Origin: Bifidobacterium asteroides
Lineage (GTDB): Bacteria > Actinomycetota > Actinomycetes > Actinomycetales > Bifidobacteriaceae
DNA length: 64,000 bases
Direction: 5' to 3'
NCBI RefSeq assembly: GCF_009683175.1
Contig: NZ_WKKW01000003.1
Span: 1-64,000 of the forward strand
The notes beneath the pieces are model-generated. The model did no database searches. It was not told where the DNA came from and saw nothing but the letters and a program-made list of their open reading frames with translations. Each line of letters starts with the position of its first letter. Within the stretch, counting starts at the first letter, position 1. Positions 35,225 through 45,201 of this stretch are shown here, in pieces. Position numbers and translations under genes: made by a program.

Positions 35225-38200
35225 ATGTCTGATGGCATCGACATAGCGGGTCGATATAAGGGCACAGGACCGCGGGATCTCCTGCGTGTGGGTTTGGACA
35301 TCGGTTCCACCACAGTCAAGGCAGTGGTTCTCGGCACAGGGGACAGGCTGGATCAAGCGCTTTTCAGTGACTATCGCCGCCACCATGCCAATGTGCGGCA
35401 GTGCGTGGCGGAACTGGTCACCGACATCAAGCTTTCCCTGTCACGGGTTGGCCTGGCCGGCAACCCCATCAGCCTGGTGATCACCGGCTCGGGCGGGTTG
35501 GAACTGGCCAGTCAGCTCCAGGCTGAGTTCGCCCAGGAAGTCATCGCCGAGACCGAGGCCATCAACGCCACCTATCCCGAGGGGGACGTGATCATCGAGC
35601 TGGGCGGCGAGGATGCCAAGATCACCTATCTGAAGCCTACCCCGGAGCAGCGGATGAACGGATCCTGCGCAGGCGGGACCGGAGCCTTCATCGACCAGAT
35701 GGCCACCCTGCTCAATACCGATGCTTCCGGCCTGAACGATATGGCTTCCAAGTACAAGACCATTTATCCCATTGCATCGCGTTGCGGGGTCTTCGCAAAA
35801 TCCGATCTCCAGCCTCTGATCAACGACGGAGCCGCCAAGGAGGATCTGGCTGCATCCATCTTCAACGCTGTTGCCACTCAGACCATTTCAGGTCTGGCCT
35901 GCGGGCGTCCCATCCGTGGCAACGTGATCTTTTTGGGCGGGCCTCTCTTCTTTATGAGCGAGTTGCGGGAAGCCTTCAAGCGGATCCTCCAGGACAGGGT
36001 CAGTCGCTACATCATCCCTGAGAACGCACACCTCTACGTGGCCTATGGCGCCGCCATCATGGCTGGCCGCCACGACCAGGACGACCAGGACAAGGCTGCG
36101 CAGGTCAAGACCGACTACTCGCCAGAAACAGATGTGAACGACCCCTTCGGTCCTGCTTGGGGACTGGACCAGGCGGAGGTCGACAAGGCACAGTCTGAGA
36201 AGGCTTCGAACCTGGACAAGATGGCTCTGCAGGATGCCATGCAGGATGGCCGCACCACCACGCTGGTCGGCGGCGACGATAAAGTCCAGGCGGCCGAGAC
36301 CGGCAAGGATGCTCGCCAGGATCAAGACATGCATTTTGATCTGACTTCCTTGGATGGCGTCCTCTCCGCCCTGAAGGGCCTGGAGAACATGCCTTCCACA
36401 GCCAGAACGATCCGCCCGCTCTTCCTGAATGAGGAGGAGCGCAAGGAGTTCAATGACCGGCATGGTGCCCAGGTCATCCCTACCGGGGACCTGTCCGGAG
36501 CCAAGGGGCCGCACTTCCTGGGCATTGATGCGGGCAGCACCACCATCAAGGCCGTCCTGATCAACGACGACAAGACCATCGTCTGGTCCACTTACGGGGT
36601 GCACAAGGACAGCCCCCTGATTGCCGCCGCCAACATCGTCAAGGAGGTCAGGAAGTCCCTGCCCGAGGGTGCTTACATCGCCCGCGCCTGCGCTACTGGC
36701 TATGGTGAGGGTCTGGTCAAGGCCGGCCTGCATGTTGACGAGGGCGTGGTCGAGACCATGGCCCACTACCGGGCCGCCGAGGAGATCAGCCCCGGTGTCA
36801 CCTCGGTCATCGACATCGGCGGACAGGACATGAAGTACATCGCCGTCAACGACGGGGTCATCGATTCGATTTGCGTCAACGAGGCCTGCTCGGCCGGCTG
36901 CGGGTCCTTCCTGCAGACCTTCGCCCAGTCCATGGGCATCAGCATCCAGGAGTTTACCAAGCAGGCGCTGGCCTCCGAGGCTCCGACCGATCTCGGTTCC
37001 CGTTGCACGGTTTTCATGAACTCCTCGGTCAAGCAGGCTCAGAAGGAGGGTGCCTCCCCGGAGGATATCGCCGCAGGACTCTGCTACTCGGTGGTCAGGA
37101 ACGCCCTTTACAAGGTCATCAAGCTGCGTGACGCCAACGCCCTGGGGCCGGTGGTTGTGGTCCAGGGAGGCACCTTCCTCAACGATGCTGTTCTGCGGGC
37201 CTTCGAACTCCTGACCGGTCGCCAGGTGACCAGGCCCAACATCGCCGGGCTCATGGGAGCATATGGTGCCGCACTGACGGCCCGTATGCACTGCCCGCAG
37301 AATGAAGAGGTCGAGGATTTGGCTGCGGCCAGTTCCCACGTGGCCCACCCCTCCATGAACGTGGGTGACGGGGAGAAGTCCATGGCCAGCACGCCTACCA
37401 CCCCCAATAGGGCGCCAGCTTCCACCAAGACGAAGTTGTCGCCAGCCGCCGTCAACAAGATGGCCTCCAAGAACGACCAGGGGTTCAAGACGACCCTGCC
37501 CGATCTGAAGGTGCAGGACGGCCATGTGGTCAGCTCCATCCTGGCAGGGGATGATCTGGACAACCTGTCCATGACCACCACCCACGATGTCTGCAAGCTC
37601 TGCCAGAACCACTGCAAGCTGACCATCACCGAATTCGAAGACGGCGGCCGCTATGTGACCGGGAACCGTTGCGAGCGTGGCGGAGACAAGAACCGTAAGC
37701 GCTCCGACAGGCCCAACCTCTATGACTTCAAGTACAAGCGGGCCTTCGCCTATCGTCGTTTGACCCCAGACAAGGCCACCAGGGGCGATATCGGCATTCC
37801 CCGCGTGCTCAACATGTATGAGGACTACCCCTTCTGGTTCACCCTGCTGACCTCGCTGGGCTTCCGGGTCATGATCTCCGGGCGGTCCAACCACGAGCTC
37901 TTCGAGAGCGGGATGGAGTCCATCGCCTCCGAGAACATCTGCTACCCGGCCAAGCTGGTCCACGGGCACATCCACTCCCTGGTGGACAAGGGCATCAAGA
38001 CCATCTTCTACCCTTGCGTCACCTACGAGCAGGAGCTGGTTCCGGATACGGACAACCACTACAACTGCCCAATCGTGGCCAATTACCCGGTGGTGATCGA
38101 GGCCAACATGGGCGAGCTCAAGGAGAACGGCGTCCGCTTCATGCGGCCCTACTTCAACCTGTCCAACAAGGAGAAGATGGTTGAGCGGATCGTCAAGGTC

Positions 38201-40687
38201 TTCGACTGGGCCAAGGTGAGCGAGGAGGAGGCCCGGACGGCCGTCCAGGAGGCCTACCGTGAGGATGCCCGGTTCAAGGAGGATGTCCGCCAGGAGGGGC
38301 TTCGTGCCCTGGCCTACATGCAGGAGTACGGAGTCAAGGGCGTGGTCCTGTCCGGACGACCATACCATGTGGACCCCGAGGTCAACCACGGCATTCCCGA
38401 GACCATCTGCTCCCTGGGCATGGCTGTACTCTCCGAGGATTCGATCTGCGAGCTGGACGTGCATAAACTGCCCAAGCTGAGCGACTACATCATCCCGGCG
38501 GCAGGGGAGCGGGCCCTGGCCTCCAACAACCCCACAGCCGCCAAGTTCCGCAAGACCGTGCCGGGCTTTGGTGACGACCATCAGAAGATGCCTCTGAGGG
38601 TGACCGACCAGTGGGCCTACCACTCCAGGCTCTATTCCGCCGCCAGGTTCGTCTCCGAGTATCCCGACCTGCAGCTGGTCCAGCTGGTCAGCTTCGGATG
38701 CGGCGTGGATGCCATCACCACCGACCAGGTCCAGGAGATTCTGGCCGACAAGGGCGATGTCTACACACAGCTGAAGATCGACGAGGTCTCCAACCTGGGC
38801 GCAGCCAAGATCCGTCTGCGCTCGCTGAAGGCCGCCATGGACGAACGCCATCAGCGGGATCTGACCCAAAAGGACAGCGAAGACCAGAATGAAGCGTCCG
38901 TTATGGAGCAGGCGCCTGTGAAGGTCGCGGCTAAGGTTGCCGACGACCCATCGCCTGACCGGGTCAAAGCGGAGGATTCATCCGATTCTCAAGATTCGCA
39001 AGACCTTGCAAGCCATATTGAAGCAGTGGAAGCGGATGCGCCTGACCAGCCGAAATCCGATGGGTTCCGGTCCACCAACGCGCAGAAGATCAACCTCTCC
39101 CAGCGCAAGGCCGACATCGTGGCTCTGGCCCGGTTCGTGGCCCTGCACGACAAAAGCGATCAGGGTCTGATAGGTCTTCACCCCATGGGCATCAGACCCA
39201 TCCGGGAGACCATGGCATCGCGGCAGAAGGAAGCCGAAAGCAAGTCGGCAGAGCGCCCGGCTGAACAGGACAAAGCTGTTCAGCCCAGCGGGGCCGCTGC
39301 CAAGCCGACCCTGTCCAAGTACGCCACCGAGCATCGCTTCACCAAGGAGATGGGGCACAAATTCACAGTGGTGGCACCGCAGATGTCCCCCGTGCACTTC
39401 TCCCTCCTGGAGGCGGTCTTCTCCAGCGCCGACTATCACTTCGAGCTCCTGAAGCATGCCACAGCCGAAGATATCAATACCGGGGTCAAGTACGTCAACA
39501 ACGATGCCTGCTTCCCTGCCATCATCGTGGTGGGGCAGCTGGTGAACGCCTTCCTGTCCGGCAGGTTCGACCCGCACAAGTGCGCGGTCATCGTCACTCA
39601 GACCGGCGGCATGTGCAGGGCCACCAACTACTATGGCCTTCTGCGCAAGGCCATGGCTGATGCCGGCTATGGCTACGTCCCCATCATCACCCTGAGCGTT
39701 CAAGGATTCCGGGCCAATCCCGGCCTTCAGGTAACTCCGGCTCTGCTGCACCGCGCCGTCAAGGCCTTCTATCTGGGCGATGCCATGATCGAATGCCTGC
39801 TCAGGGTCCGCCCCTACGAGCAGGAGCCCGGCTCGGCCAACAGGCTCTACAAGCTTTGGGACACGATCTGCAAGGAGACCATCGAACACCACGGGTACTC
39901 CAAGACCGCCAAGAAGGTCTACGGTCATGGATATCTGCCTTACCGCACGCTGATGAAGCGGATGATCCGGGCCTTTGACCAGTTGCCCCTGCGCAATATC
40001 CCCCGCAAGCCTCGAGTGGGTGTAGTCGGAGAGATCCTGGTCAAGTACCATCCCGATGCCAACAACCATGTGGTCGACCTGATCGAAAGCCAGGGCTGCG
40101 AGGCTGTACTCCCCGGCGTCTGCGACTTCATGGTCAACGGCATCTCCAACGCCGAATGGAACGAGGAGATGCTGGGCACCGGCGGCCAGGTGGGTGTCAA
40201 GAAGATCGTCCTCAAGGCTGCTGATGTCTACCGTGCCCCCATGATCGCCGGCTTCAAGGCTTCCCATGGGAAGTTCGACATTCCCTCCCACATCAGTGAC
40301 CTGAGGGAGAAGGCCGCCTCGGTTACCTCCCTGGGTGTTCAGGCCGGAGAGGGCTGGCTCCTGACCGGCGAGATCATCGAGCTTATCCAGTCCGGCGCCC
40401 CAAACATCGTGTGCGCACAGCCCTTCGCCTGCCTGCCCAACCATGTGACGGGACGCGGCATGTTCGGCAAGATCCGCAGGACCTACCCTGAGGCCAACAT
40501 TGTCTCGATCGACTACGATCCCGGCGCCTCGGAAGCCAACCAGCTCAACAGGATCAAGCTGATGATCGCCGCTGCCAAGAAGCCGGGCGACCAACAAAAG
40601 CTCAGCCAGGACCGTAAGGCTGCCGTCGAATCCCAGCCCGCGGAATCGACCGTTCAGGACGAGGAGAAGGTTCTGGAGAGCCTGTAG
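35225..40687 (+). CDS. giant 2-hydroxyacyl-CoA dehydratase activase fusion (BcrAD/BadFG type)
   Basis: 1820 residues. Two ASKHA ATPase domains in series: the first (about 15-290) has GLDIGSTTVKAVVL and GSCAGGTGAF, the second (about 430-700) GIDAGSTTIKAV and EACSAGCGSF. Each Cys motif matches the site where activators bind a shared [4Fe-4S] cluster. A DUF2229-type domain follows (about 780-1200) with a four-Cys cluster motif beginning HDVCKLCQNHC. The last part (about 1370-1800) resembles the HgdB/D dehydratase subunit. Disordered acidic linkers join them (about 285-385, 700-770, 1215-1300, 1340-1365). Family members are electron-priming ATPases for radical dehydratases, but this single-chain form exists in organisms without an obvious substrate pathway; its role is unknown. 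Translation starts 4-9 nt after a GAGGTTG. Confidence 0.85.
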   Translation: MSDGIDIAGRYKGTGPRDLLRVGLDIGSTTVKAVVLGTGDRLDQALFSDYRRHHANVRQCVAELVTDIKLSLSRVGLAGNPISLVITGSGGLELASQLQAEFAQEVIAETEAINATYPEGDVIIELGGEDAKITYLKPTPEQRMNGSCAGGTGAFIDQMATLLNTDASGLNDMASKYKTIYPIASRCGVFAKSDLQPLINDGAAKEDLAASIFNAVATQTISGLACGRPIRGNVIFLGGPLFFMSELREAFKRILQDRVSRYIIPENAHLYVAYGAAIMAGRHDQDDQDKAAQVKTDYSPETDVNDPFGPAWGLDQAEVDKAQSEKASNLDKMALQDAMQDGRTTTLVGGDDKVQAAETGKDARQDQDMHFDLTSLDGVLSALKGLENMPSTARTIRPLFLNEEERKEFNDRHGAQVIPTGDLSGAKGPHFLGIDAGSTTIKAVLINDDKTIVWSTYGVHKDSPLIAAANIVKEVRKSLPEGAYIARACATGYGEGLVKAGLHVDEGVVETMAHYRAAEEISPGVTSVIDIGGQDMKYIAVNDGVIDSICVNEACSAGCGSFLQTFAQSMGISIQEFTKQALASEAPTDLGSRCTVFMNSSVKQAQKEGASPEDIAAGLCYSVVRNALYKVIKLRDANALGPVVVVQGGTFLNDAVLRAFELLTGRQVTRPNIAGLMGAYGAALTARMHCPQNEEVEDLAAASSHVAHPSMNVGDGEKSMASTPTTPNRAPASTKTKLSPAAVNKMASKNDQGFKTTLPDLKVQDGHVVSSILAGDDLDNLSMTTTHDVCKLCQNHCKLTITEFEDGGRYVTGNRCERGGDKNRKRSDRPNLYDFKYKRAFAYRRLTPDKATRGDIGIPRVLNMYEDYPFWFTLLTSLGFRVMISGRSNHELFESGMESIASENICYPAKLVHGHIHSLVDKGIKTIFYPCVTYEQELVPDTDNHYNCPIVANYPVVIEANMGELKENGVRFMRPYFNLSNKEKMVERIVKVFDWAKVSEEEARTAVQEAYREDARFKEDVRQEGLRALAYMQEYGVKGVVLSGRPYHVDPEVNHGIPETICSLGMAVLSEDSICELDVHKLPKLSDYIIPAAGERALASNNPTAAKFRKTVPGFGDDHQKMPLRVTDQWAYHSRLYSAARFVSEYPDLQLVQLVSFGCGVDAITTDQVQEILADKGDVYTQLKIDEVSNLGAAKIRLRSLKAAMDERHQRDLTQKDSEDQNEASVMEQAPVKVAAKVADDPSPDRVKAEDSSDSQDSQDLASHIEAVEADAPDQPKSDGFRSTNAQKINLSQRKADIVALARFVALHDKSDQGLIGLHPMGIRPIRETMASRQKEAESKSAERPAEQDKAVQPSGAAAKPTLSKYATEHRFTKEMGHKFTVVAPQMSPVHFSLLEAVFSSADYHFELLKHATAEDINTGVKYVNNDACFPAIIVVGQLVNAFLSGRFDPHKCAVIVTQTGGMCRATNYYGLLRKAMADAGYGYVPIITLSVQGFRANPGLQVTPALLHRAVKAFYLGDAMIECLLRVRPYEQEPGSANRLYKLWDTICKETIEHHGYSKTAKKVYGHGYLPYRTLMKRMIRAFDQLPLRNIPRKPRVGVVGEILVKYHPDANNHVVDLIESQGCEAVLPGVCDFMVNGISNAEWNEEMLGTGGQVGVKKIVLKAADVYRAPMIAGFKASHGKFDIPSHISDLREKAASVTSLGVQAGEGWLLTGEIIELIQSGAPNIVCAQPFACLPNHVTGRGMFGKIRRTYPEANIVSIDYDPGASEANQLNRIKLMIAAAKKPGDQQKLSQDRKAAVESQPAESTVQDEEKVLESL

Positions 40688-40772
40688 TCGTCAGGCCGGG
40701 GACGGTGTTTGTAGATAACGCGCCGGCCCCGGAACTGCTGAACCACGAAGATCAAGGAAAGAGGGGGGTCCC

Positions 40773-41426
40773 ATGACCAGTCGCGAAGAGATCAAGGCTC
40801 TGCTGGACACCGACCAGATTTACATTGCCGATACACCCGAAATGAAGCAGGTCCAGGACGCCCAGCAGGATCTGGTCTTCGAATTCAACGCCTGCCGCCC
40901 TACCCAGGTGGGAAAGAAGCAGGACCTCTGCAGGCAGATGTTCGGTTCATTCGGCCAAGGCAGCTGGATTGAGGGACCAGTCCGGGCCAACTGGGCCTGT
41001 AACACCTACTGGGGAAGCAAATGCTATGCCAACTTCAACCTGGTTCTGGTTGATGATGGACGCATTGACATAGGCGACCACACCATGTTTGGACCGAACG
41101 TCACCGTCGTCACCACTGGGCACACAATTCGGCCCGATATACGCATATATGGAACACCACAGTTCACTGTCCCGGTCAGCATCGGCAGGAATGTGTGGAT
41201 CGGCGCAGGTGTCATCATTATGCCGGGAGTGACCATCGGAGACAACACGGTAATCGGGGCTGGTTCCCTGGTCACCAAGGACATCCCCTCTGACGTGGTC
41301 GCCTACGGCCACCCCTGCAAGGTCGTCCGTCCCATCGATGAGCATGATTATGAATACTTCTGGAGGGATCGCAGGTATCGGGCGCCTTATGATGCCCGGC
41401 CCTTCAAGATGGAAGAAGAGGGCTGA
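40773..41426 (+). CDS. sugar O-acetyltransferase (maltose/galactoside acetyltransferase family)
   Basis: 217 residues, left-handed beta-helix acyltransferase. An N-terminal Mac domain (about 3-60; EIKALLDTD) precedes hexapeptide repeats (GRNVWIGAGVIIMPGVTIGD and VIGAGSLVTKDI) ending in a PCKVVRPI cap. His in VVTTGHTI is the likely catalytic base. Uses acetyl-CoA to acetylate non-metabolised sugars. AGAGGGGGG precedes the start. It lies 85 nt after the activase fusion and ends convergent to a TetR gene. Confidence 0.9.
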   Translation: MTSREEIKALLDTDQIYIADTPEMKQVQDAQQDLVFEFNACRPTQVGKKQDLCRQMFGSFGQGSWIEGPVRANWACNTYWGSKCYANFNLVLVDDGRIDIGDHTMFGPNVTVVTTGHTIRPDIRIYGTPQFTVPVSIGRNVWIGAGVIIMPGVTIGDNTVIGAGSLVTKDIPSDVVAYGHPCKVVRPIDEHDYEYFWRDRRYRAPYDARPFKMEEEG

Positions 41427-41497
41427 CTTCTCGGATGTCTCTGCCGGCTGGTCCGGCCTTGTCAGGGAGACCGCCGCCTCTATGCAGTCTGTGCTGT

Positions 41498-42115
41498 TCA
41501 GCGGTACCCATCCCAGAGCGGCAGAGGGAAAAGCAAGTCTTTGAACAGGTTCCATTCCTGGACATAGTCGATTTTCGGTTCCCGTAGCAGTCGTATTTGT
41601 ATGCCGTCCATGACTTCCATGCTCATCCTGACGCTGTCTTGCATATCTCTGGACCAATCCATGCCATCGGGGAGCGCCCAGGGGAACTTGGAATAATGCT
41701 TCCACACTTCTTCTGGTCTGTGGAGAAAATAGTCATGCAAGGGATGGTTGGTGGAGATGGCCTCGGTTTCCAGGACCGTATATAGCTGCGTGAGTTCAGG
41801 CTGGCTGGCATTGTGGGCGACCAGATAGTCAAAATAGGCCGGAAGATGAGGATGGTTCGGGTCGGATCCGGGTAGGCCCGTCTGCAAGAATTCCTCCGGG
41901 GTGCCATAGACGTCATAGATGTCGGTGATCAAGAGGGAGAGCAGTCCTTCCTTGCTGCCTACGTAATGGAGAACGCCCGGTTGAGACATGTCCACCATAT
42001 CGGCAACGTCCTTGAGCGATATACCGTTGTATCCGTGTCTGCTGATGAGGTGGGCGGCGGCCTGTGTGATTTCCGCCCGTCTCACCTCTGGTGATTTTCT
42101 GGTTCGGCTCGCCAT
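41498..42115 (-). CDS. TetR-family repressor of the adjacent glycoside cluster
   Basis: 205 residues. N-terminal helix-turn-helix (about 10-58; ITQAAAHLISRHGYNGISLKDVADMVDMSQPGVLHYVGS); the ligand-binding C-terminal half is specific to sugar-cluster TetR proteins of bifidobacteria. It is divergent from the MFS-GH30-GH42-GH3 genes; a 7-6-7 palindrome over the MFS -10 box is the probable operator, with a sugar or glycoside as inducer (inference). Confidence 0.85.
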   Translation of the reverse strand: MASRTRKSPEVRRAEITQAAAHLISRHGYNGISLKDVADMVDMSQPGVLHYVGSKEGLLSLLITDIYDVYGTPEEFLQTGLPGSDPNHPHLPAYFDYLVAHNASQPELTQLYTVLETEAISTNHPLHDYFLHRPEEVWKHYSKFPWALPDGMDWSRDMQDSVRMSMEVMDGIQIRLLREPKIDYVQEWNLFKDLLFPLPLWDGYR

Positions 42116-42311
42116 ATTCCGGTCTTATGGCTCCTCTCCGCAGTTTCTGAGTGTCCTCATGCTGCTGGTTGTTTGATACTTATGGTACATGGGTGGTGCA
42201 TGGGGATGGATTCGCAACAGTGATGAGGGAGTAGTTCAACAGGGTTTCAACCCAATCAGGTAAATGAAAAGGAGCCAATAGGCACTCCTTGATCTGCCTT
42301 AAGTAACTGAT

Positions 42312-42354
42312 TTGACATTTATATCGAACATCTGTTAGATATATGGTTATCTAA
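42312..42354 (+). promoter_or_regulatory. promoter with overlapping operator palindromes of the MFS-GH operon
   Basis: TTGACA (42312-42317), a 17-nt spacer and TTAGAT (42335-42340) form a sigma70-type promoter, about 80 bp before the MFS start. TTAGATA (42335-42341) and TATCTAA (42348-42354) are a perfect 7-6-7 palindrome covering the -10; a second, looser palindrome TATATC (42320-42325)/GATATA (42338-42343) lies between the boxes. Repressor bound here would block polymerase. The divergent TetR protein is the obvious candidate. Confidence 0.65.
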
Positions 42355-42426
42355 TGATTGGTAGATATGGCTGTCTGCCGGCATTGGACGTGTCAGAGAA
42401 GACTAAATAATAGAGAGGTCGACACC

Positions 42427-43761
42427 ATGAGCGACTCAGCAGCCCCGGGGTTGGGGGATTCTGAACTTCTGCAGGCGCATAAGGCAGCCTTGGCTGCTGC
42501 CGACAAGAACCCCATGCTCTCGCCTGAAACTGGCAAACCAGTCCCGAAAAAGACCCTGTTCAGGTTTGGCGCGAGCTTCCTGGCCTTCGGCATTCTGTGG
42601 ATGTCGGGCCTGGGCATCGTCAGCATCGTGCTGCTTCCCGAGCATCTCAAGCAGGTTCCAGGCATCGCTCCCGAGGCGCTGATGGGCATAGTCAATGCCT
42701 GTACGGCCGTAGCTTCGCTGGTCTCCAACCTGCTTTTCGGAAACTTTTCTGATCGCAGCCGCTCCCGGTACGGGCGTCGGACCCCATGGGTCCTGGGCGG
42801 CGCAGTCCTGGGCGGCGTAACCCTGTTCCTGACCGGCATGACCACCAACCCGGTCCTGTTGACCATCGTCTATTGCCTCTGCATGTTCGGTCTGAACTGC
42901 ATGATCGCCCCCATGGTGGCCATCCTGTCCGACCGCGTGCCTTCAGGTGTGCGCGGAACACTGTCCGCCTTCTATGGAGCAGGCTCTACCATCGGTTCGC
43001 CCATCGGCTCCCTGATCGGCGCGGCCCTGGTGACTCATATGTTCACAGGCTTCGTCCTCGCAGGTGTACTCATGTTCCTGGGTGGTGTCGTGGCCATTCT
43101 GATCATGCCCAAGGAAGGATCGGCTACTTACCTGCCCAAGGACGAAGGCACCCTCATGGATGTGCTCAAGTCTTTCCAGCCTCCACGCTTCCATGGGGCC
43201 CATGACTTCTATAAGGCCTTCGCCGGCAGGCTCTGCATGTTGCTGAGCTATCAGATGATCTCCGCCTATCAGCTCTACATCATCGAGAAGTATGTGGGTC
43301 AAACCGTAACCCAGGCTGCCGCCACCATTTCGGTCATGTCAGTCATCACCATGGTGGTATCTCTTTTGGGTTCTTTGGTCTCCGGCCCGATTTCGGATTT
43401 GATCGGACGGCGTAAGGTGCCGGTGGTCATCGCCTCGGTCCTCTTCGCCATCGGCATCGCCATGCCCTGGATCAGCCCCACGGTCATGGGCATGTATCTA
43501 TACGCCGGCATCGCCGGGTTCGGCTACGGAGTCTATTCTTCCGTCGACCAGGCGCTTAACGTCGATGTCCTGCCCAGCAAGGAGGAGGCCGGCAAGGATC
43601 TGGGCATCCTGAACCTGGCAACCACGCTGGGACAGATGGCCGGCCCTCTGGTCATGTCCTTCATCACGCTGAACTGGGGATATGCGGCGGCCTTTCCCAC
43701 GGCCATCGCCTTCGCCCTGTTGGGATGCGTCTTTATCCTGTTGATCAGAAACGTCAAGTGA
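42427..43761 (+). CDS. MFS sugar transporter
   Basis: 444 residues, 12 predicted membrane segments. Start ATG 42427 (MSDSAAPG) with AGAGAGG upstream. After the second helix it has the MFS signature loop GNFSDRSRSRYGRRTPW, and after the eighth GPISDLIGRRKVP. Closest in character to the glycoside/oligosaccharide:H+ symporters of bifidobacteria. First gene of the operon and followed by three cytosolic glycosidases, so it probably imports a beta-linked oligosaccharide or glycoside intact. Confidence 0.88.
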   Translation: MSDSAAPGLGDSELLQAHKAALAAADKNPMLSPETGKPVPKKTLFRFGASFLAFGILWMSGLGIVSIVLLPEHLKQVPGIAPEALMGIVNACTAVASLVSNLLFGNFSDRSRSRYGRRTPWVLGGAVLGGVTLFLTGMTTNPVLLTIVYCLCMFGLNCMIAPMVAILSDRVPSGVRGTLSAFYGAGSTIGSPIGSLIGAALVTHMFTGFVLAGVLMFLGGVVAILIMPKEGSATYLPKDEGTLMDVLKSFQPPRFHGAHDFYKAFAGRLCMLLSYQMISAYQLYIIEKYVGQTVTQAAATISVMSVITMVVSLLGSLVSGPISDLIGRRKVPVVIASVLFAIGIAMPWISPTVMGMYLYAGIAGFGYGVYSSVDQALNVDVLPSKEEAGKDLGILNLATTLGQMAGPLVMSFITLNWGYAAAFPTAIAFALLGCVFILLIRNVK

Positions 43762-43812
43762 TTTTGGCTGTTCCAGTCATACAGGCAAACCATGCAAAGG
43801 AGCAGAAGATTC

Positions 43813-45168
43813 ATGAATAGGAATGCAGAACCGATCTGGGTTGCGACCACTCGCCAACAGGCCATGCAGGAGCAGCACTTGGCTGTCTCTGCGCTGGAGT
43901 CATCGCCCGATTTGGAATACACCGGCGGTAAGTTGCAGACTCTGCGAGGGTTTGGCGGCTGCTTCAATGAGTTGGGGTGGCTGCCCTTGCAGGAGTTGGG
44001 GGAGGAGAAACGTGATGGGGTCATCCGTGAGCTCTTTAGCCCGGACGAGCTGAATCTGACCTTCAACAGGACCCCGGTGGGCGCCAATGACTTCGCTGCG
44101 GGTTGGTACAGTTACGACGAGACCGACGGCGACTATGACCTGGAGCATTTCAGCGTCGACCACGACGAGCAGACCCTGATTCCGTATATCCGCCAGGCTC
44201 AGAAGTATCAGCCGCACATGGGACTGTTCGCCAGCCCCTGGAGCCCGCCCACCTGGATGAAACGCCCCAAGGTCTACAATTTCGGGCGAATCGACATGAG
44301 CGAGCGCAATCTCACTGCCTACGCCCGCTACCTTCTGTGGTATGTGCGCGAGTATGACCGCCGCGGCATCCACATCGACCAGCTGCACGTGCAGAACGAG
44401 GTCTTTGCGGACCAGAAATTCCCCTCCTGCCTATGGTCCAGCGAGGATATGCGCATCTTCATCCGCGACTACCTGGGTCCGCTCTTTGCCAAGGAGGCTC
44501 CGGATACGGCCATCTTCCTGGGAACACTCAATGGTCCCGAGGATATGAAATTCGCTCCCGAAGGCATGATTTTGGAGAACTACAACCGGTATGTGGACAA
44601 CATCCTCTTCGACGAGGACTGCCGTAGGTACATTGCCGGCATCGGCTACCAGTGGGCCGGCCAGCATGTCATCGAGCGCACCCACCAGTCCTGGCCGGAG
44701 ATTGAGTTGGAGCAGACCGAGTCCGAATGCGGTATGGGCGGCAACACCTGGGAGTACGCCGAATACGTTTTCTCGCTGGTCAACCGGTATCTTCGGGCCG
44801 GAGCCACCTGCTACACCTACTGGAACATGGTCCTGGGCCAGGGCATATCGACCTGGGGATGGCGGCAGAACTCCCTCTTCTCCATCGACACCACCACCGG
44901 CCAGGTCAGGCGGAATCCCGAGTATTACGTCATGCGCCACTACTCGCACTATGTGCGCCCGGGCGCTCGCCTGCTGGATACCCGCGGTCATTTCAGCTCC
45001 ATGGCCACAGCCTTCGAAAATCCGGATGGATCGATTGTTGTCGTGGCACAGAACGCCCTGGATCGCGCCATGCCCTTCTCCTTCTCCGGGCCGGAAGAAG
45101 ACGGCGAAGAGAGACAAGGCTTTAAGGCGACCCTGGAGCCACGATCCTTCAACACTTTCGTCCTATGA
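43813..45168 (+). CDS. cytosolic GH30 beta-glycosidase (glucosylceramidase-like)
   Basis: 451 residues, no signal peptide. ATG at 43813 with AAAGGAG 11 nt upstream; an alternative ATG at 43792 would overlap that ribosome-binding site. GH30 features: GFGGCFNE near the start, acid/base Glu196 in HVQNE, nucleophile probably Glu303 in QTESECG, and a C-terminal beta-sandwich. It likely releases glucose or another sugar from beta-1,6-linked or aryl/alkyl glycosides; the exact bond is not predictable. Lies 51 nt after the MFS gene. Confidence 0.87.
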   Translation: MNRNAEPIWVATTRQQAMQEQHLAVSALESSPDLEYTGGKLQTLRGFGGCFNELGWLPLQELGEEKRDGVIRELFSPDELNLTFNRTPVGANDFAAGWYSYDETDGDYDLEHFSVDHDEQTLIPYIRQAQKYQPHMGLFASPWSPPTWMKRPKVYNFGRIDMSERNLTAYARYLLWYVREYDRRGIHIDQLHVQNEVFADQKFPSCLWSSEDMRIFIRDYLGPLFAKEAPDTAIFLGTLNGPEDMKFAPEGMILENYNRYVDNILFDEDCRRYIAGIGYQWAGQHVIERTHQSWPEIELEQTESECGMGGNTWEYAEYVFSLVNRYLRAGATCYTYWNMVLGQGISTWGWRQNSLFSIDTTTGQVRRNPEYYVMRHYSHYVRPGARLLDTRGHFSSMATAFENPDGSIVVVAQNALDRAMPFSFSGPEEDGEERQGFKATLEPRSFNTFVL

Positions 45169-45201
45169 ATTTAACCCTGTAGATTGAGATTGGAGTTCAT
45201 C

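Noticed and set aside
35888-38869. 993-codon open frame on the minus strand
   Set aside because: Antisense shadow of the activase fusion; Gly/Val/Leu/His-biased translation without family motifs, typical for high-GC genes.
38978-40597. 539-codon minus-strand frame
   Set aside because: Shadow of the C-terminal half of the activase fusion.
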